Shown: positions 28,282 to 37,731, counted from the first letter of the stretch. The stretch: DNA of 64,000 nt from Bradyrhizobium sp. CB1015 (GCF_025200925.1 NZ_CP104174.1:8348735-8412734); one strand, 5' to 3'. Program-made: numbers and translations. The notes: generated by a model not told the origin, from the sequence alone.

Positions 28282-29466
28282 GTGCGTCGATCACTCATCA
28301 TAACAACAACGATTCTTGCGCTCGGCGCGGGCACCTCCGCACGCGCCGACGATCTCAAGGTGGCGCTGATCTACGGCAAGACCGGTCCGCTCGAAGCCTA
28401 CGCCAAGCAGACCGAGACCGGCCTGAAGATGGGCTTCGAGTACGCCACCAAGGGCAGGATGACGCTCGACGGCCGCAAGATCGTCATCATCACCAAGGAC
28501 GACCAGGGCAAGCCGGACCTGGCCAAGGCCGCGCTCGCGGAAGCCTATCAGGACGACAAGGCCGACATCGCGATCGGCACGACGTCGTCGGCCGCGGCGC
28601 TGGCCATTCTTCCCGTCGCCGAGGAGAACAAGAAGATCCTGATCGTCGAGCCCGCGGTCGCGGACCAGATTACCGGCGAGAAGTGGAATCGCTACATCTT
28701 CCGCACGGCGCGCAACTCCTCGCAGGACGCGATCTCCAACGCGGTGGCGATCGGCAAGCAGGGCGTCACCGTGGCGACGCTGGCGCAGGACTACGCCTTC
28801 GGCCGCGACGGCGTCGCCGCGTTCAAGGAGGCGCTGGCCAAGACCGGCGCGACGCTCGCCGCGGAAGAATATGCCCCAACCTCGACCACCGACTTCACCG
28901 CTGTCGGCCAGCGCCTGTTCGACGCGCTGAAGGACAAGCCGGGCCGCAAGGTGATCTGGGTGATCTGGGCCGGCGCCGGCAATCCGCTGGCCAAGCTGCA
29001 GGACATGGATCCGAAGCGCTATGGCATCGAGCTCTCCACCGGCGGCAACATCCTGCCGGCGCTCGCGGCCTATAAGGGTCTGCCCGGCATGGAAGGCGCG
29101 ACCTATTACTTCTACGAGATCCCGAAGAACCCGGTGAACGACTGGCTGGTCGCCGAGCACCAGAAGCGATTCAATGCGCCGCCGGACTTCTTCACCGCGG
29201 GCGGATTTGCGGCCGCGATGTCCGTCGTCGCCGCCGTCACCAAGGCCAAGTCGACCGACACCGAGAAGCTGATCAATGCGATGGAGGGCCTCGAGTTCGA
29301 CACGCCGAAGGGCAAGATGGTGTTCCGGAAGGAAGACCATCAGGCGCTGCAGAGCATGTATCACTTCAAGGTCAAGGTCGATCCGAACGTCGCCTGGGCC
29401 GTGCTCGAGCCGGTGCGCGAGCTGAAGATCGAGGACATGGACGTTCCGATCAAGAACAAGCGGTAA
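28282..29466 (+). CDS. LIV-type ABC importer, periplasmic substrate-binding protein
   Basis: The 394-residue precursor starts at GTG with AGGAGGGA just upstream. It has a Sec signal peptide (RRSLIITTTILALGAG...) cleaved after ARA, then the type I periplasmic binding fold: VALIYGKTGPLEAYAKQTETG, IGTTSSAAALAILPVAEE, and YAPTSTTDFTAVGQRL. This is the LivJ/Peripla_BP_6 family. Members bind amino acids but also ureas, aromatic acids and short carboxylates. It follows the CoA-transferase gene by about 105 bases and precedes the livGFHM-type genes, separated from them by a 130-bp hairpin repeat. Confidence 0.92.
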   Translation: MRRSLIITTTILALGAGTSARADDLKVALIYGKTGPLEAYAKQTETGLKMGFEYATKGRMTLDGRKIVIITKDDQGKPDLAKAALAEAYQDDKADIAIGTTSSAAALAILPVAEENKKILIVEPAVADQITGEKWNRYIFRTARNSSQDAISNAVAIGKQGVTVATLAQDYAFGRDGVAAFKEALAKTGATLAAEEYAPTSTTDFTAVGQRLFDALKDKPGRKVIWVIWAGAGNPLAKLQDMDPKRYGIELSTGGNILPALAAYKGLPGMEGATYYFYEIPKNPVNDWLVAEHQKRFNAPPDFFTAGGFAAAMSVVAAVTKAKSTDTEKLINAMEGLEFDTPKGKMVFRKEDHQALQSMYHFKVKVDPNVAWAVLEPVRELKIEDMDVPIKNKR

Positions 29467-29469
29467 TGG

Positions 29470-29597
29470 TGCTCACCTCTCCCGCTTGCGGGAGAGGTCG
29501 CGCCGAACGCGCGGGTGAGGGCTTTTTCCTCTTGGGGGCTCTCGCCTGCGGAGACAGCCCTCTCCCCGACCCTCCCCCCGCAAGCGGGGGAGGGAGC
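29470..29597. repeat. Interspersed hairpin repeat, family C variant, inside the importer operon
   Basis: CCTCTCCCGC-TT-GCGGGAGAGG and CCTCCCCCGC-AA-GCGGGGGAGG are two perfect hairpins flanking GCGCGGGTGAGGG and a pyrimidine tract. It begins four bases after the receptor-gene stop. It could protect the receptor mRNA 3' end, as REP elements do in other operons. Confidence 0.75.
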
Positions 29598-29645
29598 CCA
29601 CTGTGATCGTGGATAGATCTTCATCCCATCCGATCGAAATTTCTC

Positions 29646-30422
29646 ATGCCGCTCACCCTCGAAACCCGCGACCTCACCATTCGCTTCGGCGGCCATGTCG
29701 CGGTCAACAATGTCTCCTGCACGTTTCGCCCGGGCGAGCTCACCGCCATCGTCGGGCCGAACGGCGCCGGCAAGACCACTTATTTCAATTTGATCTCGGG
29801 CCAGCTGCGAGCATCTGGCGGCAGCATTCTGTTCGACGGCACCGACATCACCCAGCATTCCGCACCGATGCGGACCCGTGCGGGGCTCGGACGCGCGTTC
29901 CAGCTCACCAATCTCTTCCCGAACCTGACGGTGGAAGAGAATGTCCGCCTCGCGGTGCAGGCCGCCAGCGGCACCCATTACGACATGCTGCGGCCCTGGA
30001 TGGTGCGGCGCGACCTGATCGCGCGCGCCGACGCCATTCTCGACCAGGTCGCGCTCGGCAATCGTCGCGGCGTCGCCGCCACCGCGCTGTCGCATGGCGA
30101 TCAGCGCAAGCTCGAGGTCGCCCTGATGATCGCGCTGGAGCCGAAAGTGTTCATGTTCGACGAGCCGACCGCGGGCATGAGCATCGACGAGGTGCCGATC
30201 GTCCTCAACCTGATCGCGCAGCTCAAGCAGGACAGGAGCAAGATCATCCTCTTGGTCGAGCACAAGATGGACGTGGTGCGCTCGCTCGCCGACCGCATCA
30301 TCGTGCTGCACAACGGACAGCTGGTGGCGGACGGCGTACCTGCCGAGGTGATCGCCTCGCCGATCGTGCAGGAGGCCTATCTCGGCGTTGCCCCCAAGAC
30401 CACTGCAGGGAGCGCAGCATGA
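29646..30422 (+). CDS. LIV-type ABC importer ATPase (LivG-like)
   Basis: The 258-residue ATPase has Walker A GPNGAGKT, Q-loop FQLTNLFPNLTVEENVRLA (the LivG family's extended segment), signature LSHGDQRKLEVALMIA and Walker B VFMFDEPTAGMSIDE, with LVEHKMDVV as the H-loop. It energises uptake together with the LivF-like subunit. The stop overlaps the next gene's start (ATGA), indicating translational coupling. Confidence 0.93.
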   Translation: MPLTLETRDLTIRFGGHVAVNNVSCTFRPGELTAIVGPNGAGKTTYFNLISGQLRASGGSILFDGTDITQHSAPMRTRAGLGRAFQLTNLFPNLTVEENVRLAVQAASGTHYDMLRPWMVRRDLIARADAILDQVALGNRRGVAATALSHGDQRKLEVALMIALEPKVFMFDEPTAGMSIDEVPIVLNLIAQLKQDRSKIILLVEHKMDVVRSLADRIIVLHNGQLVADGVPAEVIASPIVQEAYLGVAPKTTAGSAA

Positions 30423-31141
30423 CTGACCTGCTCAAGCTCTCCGGCGTGCACACCCATATCGGACGCTATCACATCCTCCAGGGCATCGATCTCACTGTGC
30501 CGCAGGGACAGGTGACGATGCTGCTCGGCCGCAACGGCGCCGGCAAGACCACGACACTGCGCACGATCATGGGGCTGTGGCAGGCTTCAAAAGGCGAGAT
30601 CACCCTGGGCGGGACGCGCATCGAGAGCCTTGCGACGCCCGACATCGCGCGGCGCGGCGTCGGCTACGTGCCGGAGAGCATGGCGGTGTTCTCCGATCTC
30701 ACCGTGAAGGAGAATCTCGTTCTCGCAGCACGCGACGGGCCGCTCGACGACGCCCAGCTCGACTGGATCTTCGGCTTCTTCCCGGCGCTGCGCCGCTTCT
30801 GGCTGTCGCGCGCGGGAAGCCTGTCGGGCGGGCAGAAGCAGATGCTGTCGATCGCCCGCGCGATCATCGAGCCGCGCAAGCTGCTCCTGATCGACGAGCC
30901 GACCAAGGGCCTCGCGCCCGCCATCGTGATGGCGCTGATCGAGTGCCTGAAGGAGATCAAGCGCAAGGGCGCCACGATCCTCTTGGTCGAACAGAATTTC
31001 TTTGCCGCTCGCGAGCTCGGCGACAACGTGCTGGTGATGGACAACGGCACCATCGTTCATCGCGGCGAGATGGCGGCGCTCGCCGCCGACGTGCCGCTGC
31101 AGGAGCGGCTGCTCGGCCTGAGCCTGGAGGCGCATCAGTGA
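30419..31141 (+). CDS. LIV-type ABC importer ATPase (LivF-like)
   Basis: The 240-residue ATPase has Walker A GRNGAGKT, GVGYVPESMAVFSDLTVKENL, signature LSGGQKQMLSIARAI and Walker B LLLIDEPTKGLAPA, with VEQNFFAARELGD at the H-loop, all typical of LivF. Its ATG overlaps the livG-type stop, and its stop overlaps the GTG of the following permease gene, so the subunits are made in a coupled series. Confidence 0.93.
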   Translation: MTDLLKLSGVHTHIGRYHILQGIDLTVPQGQVTMLLGRNGAGKTTTLRTIMGLWQASKGEITLGGTRIESLATPDIARRGVGYVPESMAVFSDLTVKENLVLAARDGPLDDAQLDWIFGFFPALRRFWLSRAGSLSGGQKQMLSIARAIIEPRKLLLIDEPTKGLAPAIVMALIECLKEIKRKGATILLVEQNFFAARELGDNVLVMDNGTIVHRGEMAALAADVPLQERLLGLSLEAHQ

Positions 31142-32148
31142 CAGATCTTGCCGCAACCGATCCGCTGCCGAAGCCGAAGCGCGACCTCGCGCCGATCCTG
31201 CTGCCGCTCGCGCTGGCGCTGCTGATGATCCCGCTGATCGGATCGACCTCGTCCTGGCTGACCTTGACCGCGGCGAGCCTTGCCATGGGCATGATGATCT
31301 TCATCATGGCCTCAGGGCTCACGCTGGTGTTCGGCCTGATGGACGTGCTCAATTTCGGCCACGGCGCCTTCATCGCGGTCGGCGCCTATGTCGCGACGCT
31401 GGTGCTGGCGCCGTTCGCGGCGTCCATCCAGGCCGACTCGCTCTGGATGAACCTCGCGGTGCTGGCCCCGGCCGCGCTGCTGTCGATGGCAGTGTCGGGC
31501 GCGCTCGGCCTGGTCGTCGAGCGCGTGCTGATCCTTCCCGTCTACGGCCAGCACCTGAAGCAGATCCTGATGACGACCGGCGGCCTGATCGTCGCCGAGC
31601 AGACGCTCTATGCGCTGTGGGGACCGCAGATCATCCCGATGCCGCTGCCGGCCTCGCTGCGCGGCTCCTTCATTCTCGGCGACGTCGCGATCGCCAAGTA
31701 CCGCGTGCTGGCGATGCTGATCGGGCTTTCTGTCTTCATCGCTATCCAGCTCGTGCTCAACCGCACCAAGCTCGGCCTTTTGATCCGCGCCGGTGTCGAG
31801 AACCGCGAGATGGTCGAGGCGCTCGGCTATCGCATCCGCCGCCTGTTCCTCGGCGTGTTCATGACGGGATCGGCGCTGGCCGGCCTCGGCGGCGTGATGT
31901 GGGCGCTCTATCGCGAGCAGGTGCACGCTTCCATGAGCGACGACCTCACCGTCTTGATCTTCATCGTCGTCATCATCGGCGGGCTGGGATCGATCGGCGG
32001 CTGCTTCATCGGCGCGATCCTGGTGGCCATGGTCGCCAATTACGGCGGCTTCCTGGTGCCGAAGCTCGCCCTCGTCTCCAACATCCTGCTGATGGTCGCC
32101 ATTCTGATGTGGCGGCCGCGCGGCCTCTATGCGGTGACCAGCCGATGA
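31138..32148 (+). CDS. LIV-type ABC importer permease (LivH-like)
   Basis: The 336-residue inner-membrane protein has about eight hydrophobic segments and the LivH signature ASGLTLVFGLMDVLNFGHGAFIAVGAY, plus ENREMVEALGYRIRRLFLGVFMTGSALAGLGG, the cytoplasmic coupling loop. A 30-residue hydrophilic N-terminus precedes the first span. The GTG start overlaps the preceding TGA by two bases (GTGA). It forms the translocation channel with the LivM-like subunit. Confidence 0.92.
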   Translation: MTDLAATDPLPKPKRDLAPILLPLALALLMIPLIGSTSSWLTLTAASLAMGMMIFIMASGLTLVFGLMDVLNFGHGAFIAVGAYVATLVLAPFAASIQADSLWMNLAVLAPAALLSMAVSGALGLVVERVLILPVYGQHLKQILMTTGGLIVAEQTLYALWGPQIIPMPLPASLRGSFILGDVAIAKYRVLAMLIGLSVFIAIQLVLNRTKLGLLIRAGVENREMVEALGYRIRRLFLGVFMTGSALAGLGGVMWALYREQVHASMSDDLTVLIFIVVIIGGLGSIGGCFIGAILVAMVANYGGFLVPKLALVSNILLMVAILMWRPRGLYAVTSR

Positions 32149-33230
32149 TGATCCTCTCAGGCGATCCGCCGCGCAGCCGGGTCCTCACGCTCCTCCTCCT
32201 CGTCATCATCCTGGCGCTGGCGGCGACGCCGTTCCTGTTCCCGGGCGCCAAGGCGCTGAACGTCGCGGCCAAGATCTGCGTCTTCGCCGCGCTGGTCGCC
32301 TCCTACGATCTCTTGCTCGGCTATACCGGCTCGGTGTCGTTCGCCCACACCATGTTCTACGGCATCGGCAGCTACGCGATCGCGATCGCACTGTACGGGA
32401 TGGGCCCGAACTGGGCCGCGGTCGCCACCGGCATCGTCACCGGTCTGCCGCTCGCCGCGCTGCTCGCGCTCGCCATCGGCCTGTTCTCGCTGCGCGTCGC
32501 CGCGATCTTTTTTGCCATGATCACGCTCGCGGTCGCCTCCGCCTTCCAGGTGCTGGCCTCGCAGCTGTCCTGGCTGACCGGCGGCGAGGACGGACGCAGC
32601 TTCCAGCTGCCGGAGCTGCTCCGCCCCGGCACGGTGCTGATCCCCAAGAACCTGTTCGGCTTCGAGATCAACGGCCGCATCCTGACCTTCTATCTGGTGT
32701 TCGCGATCTCAGGCCTGATGATCCTCGCTCTGCTCCGCGTGGTGAACTCGCCGTTCGGGCGCGTGCTGCAGGCGATCCGCGAGAACCGCTTTCGCGCCGA
32801 GGCGCTCGGCTTCCGCACCGTATTCCACCTGACCTACGCCAACTGCCTCGCCGCCCTCGTCGCCGCCAGCGCCGGCATCCTGAACGCGTTGTGGCTACGC
32901 TATGCAGGTCCCGACACCTCGCTCAGTTTCTCCATCATGCTGGACATCCTGCTGATGGTGGTGATCGGCGGCATGGGCACGATCTACGGCGCGATCATCG
33001 GCGCCACCATCTTCATCCTTGCCCAGAACTATCTGCAATCGCTGATGGGCGTCGCCTCCAAGGCGGCGGACGAAGCGGGGCTGCCGCTGCTGCCCGGGCT
33101 GTTGCATCCCGACCGCTGGCTGCTGTGGCTCGGGCTGCTGTTCATCGCCAGCGTCTATTTCTTCCCGACCGGCGTGGTCGGACGGCTGCGCCATGGCGGC
33201 GGCAAGAAGACCGCCGGCCCCTCGCATTAA
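32145..33230 (+). CDS. LIV-type ABC importer permease (LivM-like)
   Basis: The 361-residue membrane protein has about nine spans and the LivM pattern ASYDLLLGYTGSVSFAHTMFYGIGSY and AIRENRFRAEALGFRTVFHL (coupling loop). SIMLDILLMVVIGGMGTIYGAIIGA is the conserved late segment. ATG 32145 overlaps the LivH-like stop (ATGA); ATG 32148 is equally possible. It is the last gene of the run that begins with the sigma-54 promoter at 26 kb. Confidence 0.92.
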   Translation: MMILSGDPPRSRVLTLLLLVIILALAATPFLFPGAKALNVAAKICVFAALVASYDLLLGYTGSVSFAHTMFYGIGSYAIAIALYGMGPNWAAVATGIVTGLPLAALLALAIGLFSLRVAAIFFAMITLAVASAFQVLASQLSWLTGGEDGRSFQLPELLRPGTVLIPKNLFGFEINGRILTFYLVFAISGLMILALLRVVNSPFGRVLQAIRENRFRAEALGFRTVFHLTYANCLAALVAASAGILNALWLRYAGPDTSLSFSIMLDILLMVVIGGMGTIYGAIIGATIFILAQNYLQSLMGVASKAADEAGLPLLPGLLHPDRWLLWLGLLFIASVYFFPTGVVGRLRHGGGKKTAGPSH

Positions 33231-33249
33231 CCGATGATTCATGATGACA

Positions 33250-33267
33250 CGCGCCGATTGCGGCGCG
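33250..33267 (+). terminator. GC hairpin after the importer operon
   Basis: CGCGCCG and CGGCGCG pair perfectly around ATTG, 20 bases past the last permease stop. No T-run follows, so this may be a rho-assisted end or a 3' stabiliser rather than a classical terminator. Confidence 0.4.
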
Positions 33268-33407
33268 CGCGACACAACCCTCGCGCGTGATACCCGCGGT
33301 GCTGCATATGGACGCGGTCACACCAGCCGCATTAATGCTTAGGTAACTGGTTTTCCTAAGGTTTGCGCCATTTGTGCGGTGTATTCCTGTTCCTCGAGGG
33401 AGGGGGA

Positions 33408-36400
33408 ATGCGCCAGGTCTTTGCCAGGGTTGCAGCCGGAATGTCTCTAGCCGCGAGGAACGGCTGGAAGGCCTTGGCGCGGCGTGGTCCCGTCCTGTGG
33501 CTGACCCTGTGCGGCGTGTTTCTGGTCGCGGGAATTTTCATCGCCACGGCGATCGCCGTCGGCGAGTTTCGCGAGCGGACCCTCGCCAACCGCGAACGCG
33601 AGCTTGAAAACACGGTGAAGCTGATCGCGCGGCATTTCGATCAGCAATTCGAGGATTCCGACGTCGTCGCCGCCGACCTGATCGGGCAGATGAACCTGCC
33701 GGAGATCAACTCGCCTGCGATGTTCCGCGAGCGCATGTCCGGGCCGGCGCCAAACCAGATGCTGCGCAGCAAGATCAGCTCCGTGTCGTATCTCGGCGAC
33801 ATCGCGATCTACGATGCCGAGGGCGATCTGATCAACTGGTCGCGGGCCCAGCCGCTGCCCAAGATCAACATCTCCTCGCGCGCCTATTTCCAATCGTTCA
33901 AATTCAATCCGGCGGCCGAGCCGGTCATCCTGGAATCGGTCCGCAGCTTCATCATCGGCAAATGGACCACCATTGTCGCACGCCGGCTGCGCGGCGCGGA
34001 CGGCACCTTCCTCGGCGCCATGGTGCGGCGGATCGACCCGGACAGCTATCAGCAATATTTCGCATCGGTCGCGCTCGCCGACGGCACGGCCATCTCGCTG
34101 CTCGACCGCGGGGGCAAATTGCTGGCGCGTTATCCGCATAGCGAGGAGCTGATCGGGCGGAACTTCAGGGACGGGCCGCTGATGCAGAAAGTGCTGGCCG
34201 AAGGCGGTCAGCAGACGCTCCGCGGCAGGAGCCCCGTCAACGGCGAGGAGCGACTCGGCTCGGCCGCGTCGCTGACGCATTTCCCGCTGGTCATCCTCGC
34301 GACCAACACGACGGCCGCGGCACTTGCGGACTGGCGGCAGCAGACCGGCTTCATGGTGGCAACGGCAGGACTCTCGGCAGGCGTGATCGCGCTGATCCTC
34401 TACCTGATCATCCGCCAGATCAATCGGCAGAACCGCGAGGCCCAGCAGCGGATCGAGGCGGAGCGGCTCCGGCTCGACACTGCCCTCAACAACATGTCGC
34501 AGGGGCTGATCCTGTACGACGCCGCCGGATACATCGTCACCTGCAACCGCCGCTACGCCGACATGTTCGGCCTGTCGCACGACGTCATCAAGCCCGGCTG
34601 TCACATTCGCGAGGCGATGTATCATCGCAAGGAGCGCGGCGCGTTCGACGGCGACGTCGAGGCGTTTTGCGCCGAGGTCATGAAGGCCGCCGCCGAGGGT
34701 ACGGTCTCGACGCGGACCCATCAACTGGCCAACGGCCGCGCCTTCCAGGTCATCAACACGCCGCTGGCACAGGGCGGATGGGTCGCCACGATCGAGGAGA
34801 TCACCGAGCGCCGCAACCTGGAACAGGAGCGCGACCGCAACTACACCTTCCTGAGCGAGATCATCGACCACATCCCATCGCAGATCACCGTGAAGGACGC
34901 CCGGACGCGGCAATATCTGCTGCTCAACGTCGTCGCCGAGCAGCTGTTCGGCCAGTCCCGCCAGGACGTCGTCGGCAAGACCGCCTTCGACATCTTCCCC
35001 GAGGGGGCCGCCGCCCACATCACCGACGACGACAGCAGGGCGCTGAAATCGGCCAAGGGATTGTTCAAGGACGAGCACGCCTGGCAGATGCCCGGCATGG
35101 GCCTGCGCTACATCACCTCGACCCGCATCGGCATCAACGACGGCGCCGGCGAGCCGCGCTATCTCATTCATGTCATCGACGACGTCACCGAGCGCCGGCA
35201 CGCCGACGAGAAGATCGCGCATATGGCGCACTACGATGCGCTGACCGACCTGCCGAACCGGACCCTGTTCCGCGAGCAGATCGAACGCGAGCTGGCGAAC
35301 GTCGCCGACGGCTGCCAGTTCGCGCTGCTCTATATCGACGTCGACGAGTTCAAGGGCATCAACGATTCGCTCGGCCACCATGTCGGCGACGAGCTGTTGA
35401 AGGCGATCGCGGGCCGCCTCCGCGGCTGCCTCAAGCAGGGCGACCTGATCGCGCGCCTCGGCGGCGACGAGTTCGCGGTGATCCAGACCGGGATCCTTTC
35501 CCCCGCGGACGTGCTGTCGTTCGTGACAAGGATCTATCAGGCGATCCGCCAGCCCTATCATTGCCTCGGCCACCAGCTCTCGACCGATGCCAGCATCGGC
35601 ATTGCGCTGGCGCCGCAGGACGGCGCCGATCTCGACCAGCTGATCAAGAACGCCGACCTCGCGATGTACGGCGCCAAGGCCGAGGGCCGCCGCACCCACC
35701 GCTTCTTCGAGCCGGAGATGGATGCCAGCGCCAAGGCGCGCCTCAGCATGGAGCAGGATTTGCGCCAGGCCCTGGTGAACGGCGGCTTCGAGATTCACTA
35801 TCAGCCGCTGGTCGACCTGCGCACCAATGAAGTGTCCGGCTGCGAGGCGCTGCTGCGCTGGCGCCATCCCGAGCGCGGCATGGTGTCGCCGGCCGAGTTC
35901 ATTCCGGTCGCCGAGGACACCGGCCTGATCACCGAGCTCGGCGAATGGGTGTTGCGCATGGCCTGCAACGAGGCCGCGACCTGGCCGGCGCATGTGCGCG
36001 TCGCGGTCAACGTCTCGCCCGTGCAGCTCAAATGCGACACGCTGGCGCTGCGGATCGCGGGCGCGCTCGCCGCCTCTGGCCTCGACCCGCGCCGGCTCGA
36101 GCTCGAGATCACCGAGGCCGTGCTGATTCGCGACGACGAGGCGGCGCTCTCGATCCTGCACCAGCTCCGCTCGATCGGCGTGCGCATCGCGCTCGACGAT
36201 TTCGGCACCGGCTATTCCTCGCTGAGCTATCTGAAGCGCTTCCCGTTCGACAAGATCAAGATCGACCGCTGCTTCGTCGTCGACATCGCCGAGACCACCG
36301 GCTCGCCCGTCATCGTGCAGGCGGTGGTGAACATCGCTTCCGCCAGCAGCATGACGACGGTGGCCGAGGGCGTCGAGACCGAGGCGCAGCGCGACATGCT

Positions 36401-36518
36401 GCGCGCGCTCGGCTGCACGCAGATGCAGGGCTATCTGTTCAGCGCGCCGAAGCCGGCCAGCGAGGTGCGCAAGCTGTTCGGTGCCGGCGGTGGCTTGCCC
36501 GTGGCCGCGGTGGCCTGA
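33408..36518 (+). CDS. Membrane sensor PAS-PAS-GGDEF-EAL protein
   Basis: The 1036-residue inner-membrane protein has TM1 (about 28-52), a large periplasmic sensor of the Cache type (about 55-310), TM2 (about 315-340), two PAS domains (about 355-465 and 475-600), GGDEF (G685-G-D-E-F689) and EAL (E813-A-L815, DDFGTGYSSLSYL). The position of the RxxD inhibitory site reads KQGD, so product inhibition may be weakened. Both catalytic signatures are intact, so either c-di-GMP synthesis or hydrolysis is possible. GGAGGGGGA immediately precedes the ATG. Its stop overlaps the start of the next GGDEF gene (TGATG). Confidence 0.93.
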   Translation: MRQVFARVAAGMSLAARNGWKALARRGPVLWLTLCGVFLVAGIFIATAIAVGEFRERTLANRERELENTVKLIARHFDQQFEDSDVVAADLIGQMNLPEINSPAMFRERMSGPAPNQMLRSKISSVSYLGDIAIYDAEGDLINWSRAQPLPKINISSRAYFQSFKFNPAAEPVILESVRSFIIGKWTTIVARRLRGADGTFLGAMVRRIDPDSYQQYFASVALADGTAISLLDRGGKLLARYPHSEELIGRNFRDGPLMQKVLAEGGQQTLRGRSPVNGEERLGSAASLTHFPLVILATNTTAAALADWRQQTGFMVATAGLSAGVIALILYLIIRQINRQNREAQQRIEAERLRLDTALNNMSQGLILYDAAGYIVTCNRRYADMFGLSHDVIKPGCHIREAMYHRKERGAFDGDVEAFCAEVMKAAAEGTVSTRTHQLANGRAFQVINTPLAQGGWVATIEEITERRNLEQERDRNYTFLSEIIDHIPSQITVKDARTRQYLLLNVVAEQLFGQSRQDVVGKTAFDIFPEGAAAHITDDDSRALKSAKGLFKDEHAWQMPGMGLRYITSTRIGINDGAGEPRYLIHVIDDVTERRHADEKIAHMAHYDALTDLPNRTLFREQIERELANVADGCQFALLYIDVDEFKGINDSLGHHVGDELLKAIAGRLRGCLKQGDLIARLGGDEFAVIQTGILSPADVLSFVTRIYQAIRQPYHCLGHQLSTDASIGIALAPQDGADLDQLIKNADLAMYGAKAEGRRTHRFFEPEMDASAKARLSMEQDLRQALVNGGFEIHYQPLVDLRTNEVSGCEALLRWRHPERGMVSPAEFIPVAEDTGLITELGEWVLRMACNEAATWPAHVRVAVNVSPVQLKCDTLALRIAGALAASGLDPRRLELEITEAVLIRDDEAALSILHQLRSIGVRIALDDFGTGYSSLSYLKRFPFDKIKIDRCFVVDIAETTGSPVIVQAVVNIASASSMTTVAEGVETEAQRDMLRALGCTQMQGYLFSAPKPASEVRKLFGAGGGLPVAAVA

Positions 36519-37555
36519 TGGCGAAGTCGCGCAAGACCGTCGATGTCGCCGATTCCTACGCGGTGCGGCTGATGCAGCACCTCGTGGTGCCGACCTTCGT
36601 GATCGACCCGAAGCGCCGCGTCGTGATCTGGAACCGGGCTTGCGAGCGGCTGACCGGCGTCGGAGCCGCCGAGGTGATCGGCACCAGCAAGCACTGGCAG
36701 GCGTTCTACGAGACCAAGCGCCCTTGCCTTGCCGACCTCGTCGCGCTCGACCGGCCCGAGCAGCTGCCGGAGTACTATTCGGAATATGCCGCGCGCGGCC
36801 ACAACGGGCTCGGCTTCTCCGCGGAGAACTGGTGCGTGATGCCCAAGCTCGGCAGCCAGCTCTATCTCGCCATCGATGCCGGCCCGATCCACGACGAGGC
36901 CGGCAACCTCATTGCGGTGGTGGAGACGCTGCGCGACCTCACCGACCAGAAGCGCGCCGAGACGGCGCTGAAGGAGCTCGCCACCAAGGACGGGCTCACC
37001 GGCCTGTCGAACCGCCGCGCCTTCGACCAGATGCTGCTCGGCGAATGGGCCCGCGCCCAGCGCACGCAGAAGCCGCTGGCGCTGCTGTTCGTCGACGTCG
37101 ACCATTTCAAGCTGTTCAACGATCAGCACGGCCACCAGAGCGGCGACGAGTGCCTGCGCGCGGTCGCAGCCGTGGTCAGCCGGCACGCGGTGCGCCCGCT
37201 CGACCTCGCCGGCCGCTATGGCGGCGAGGAGTTTGCGCTGATCCTCCCCGACATGGATTGTGACAGCGCCTGCATGGTGGCCGAGGCGATCCGCTGCGCC
37301 GTGATGACCTTGGCGATCGCCCACGGCGCGACGGGCGCCGGCGACCACGTCACCCTCAGCGTTGGCGTCGCCAGCCATATTCCAGGGAGTGCCGACGACA
37401 GCCCCGACCGGCTGCTCGGCGCCGCCGACCAGGCGCTCTATGTGGCCAAACGGCTCGGCCGCAATCGTGTCATCTGCGCCGAACAGGTTTTGGCCGAGTT
37501 CGCCGCGCTCGGCCAAAAGGCGGTTCCGGCCCCGGTCAGGCGCAAATCGGCTTGA
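36518..37555 (+). CDS. PAS-GGDEF diguanylate cyclase
   Basis: The 345-residue cytoplasmic protein has a PAS domain (about 15-135; VVIWNRACERLTGV) and a GGDEF domain with G235-G-E-E-F239 and a complete RxxD inhibitory site R226-P-L-D229 five residues earlier, the hallmark of an active, product-regulated diguanylate cyclase. Its ATG overlaps the stop of the preceding GGDEF-EAL gene by one base, so a potential bifunctional enzyme and a cyclase are translationally coupled. A tRNA-Arg gene follows 63 bases after the stop. Confidence 0.93.
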   Translation: MAKSRKTVDVADSYAVRLMQHLVVPTFVIDPKRRVVIWNRACERLTGVGAAEVIGTSKHWQAFYETKRPCLADLVALDRPEQLPEYYSEYAARGHNGLGFSAENWCVMPKLGSQLYLAIDAGPIHDEAGNLIAVVETLRDLTDQKRAETALKELATKDGLTGLSNRRAFDQMLLGEWARAQRTQKPLALLFVDVDHFKLFNDQHGHQSGDECLRAVAAVVSRHAVRPLDLAGRYGGEEFALILPDMDCDSACMVAEAIRCAVMTLAIAHGATGAGDHVTLSVGVASHIPGSADDSPDRLLGAADQALYVAKRLGRNRVICAEQVLAEFAALGQKAVPAPVRRKSA

Positions 37556-37578
37556 AGCGCGCTTCCATCGAGAAGCGG

Positions 37579-37607
37579 TTGCCCGCCCCGCGCCAATCGG
37601 CTAATGA
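37579..37607 (+). promoter_or_regulatory. Candidate tRNA-Arg promoter
   Basis: TTGCCC, 17 bases, then TAATGA would place the transcription start about five bases before the mature tRNA. Both boxes are weak matches; position is the main support. Confidence 0.35.
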
Positions 37608-37618
37608 ACCTTCCACTA

Positions 37619-37695
37619 GCACCCGTAGCTCAGCTGGATAGAGCGTTGCCCTCCGAAGGCAAAGGTCACACGTTCGAATCGTGTCGGGTGCGCCA
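37619..37695 (+). tRNA. tRNA-Arg (anticodon CCG)
   Basis: The 77-base cloverleaf has acceptor arms GCACCCG and CGGGTGC, D-loop AGCTCAGCTGGATAGAGC, anticodon stem TTGCC/GGCAA with loop CTCCGAA (anticodon CCG, reading CGG), T-arm ACACG-TTCGAAT-CGTGT, and an encoded CCA end. All stems pair. It lies between the diguanylate cyclase gene and a stretch of accessory genes. No copied tRNA 3' end (attachment-site scar) was seen downstream. Confidence 0.97.
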
Positions 37696-37731
37696 GCTCA
37701 GGCTTTTGCGCGAGGCCGTGCGAGTCTCCTG

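Noticed and set aside
33447..36161. 904-codon antisense frame across the large GGDEF-EAL gene
   Set aside because: Same high-GC shadow effect; the sense frame is unambiguous.
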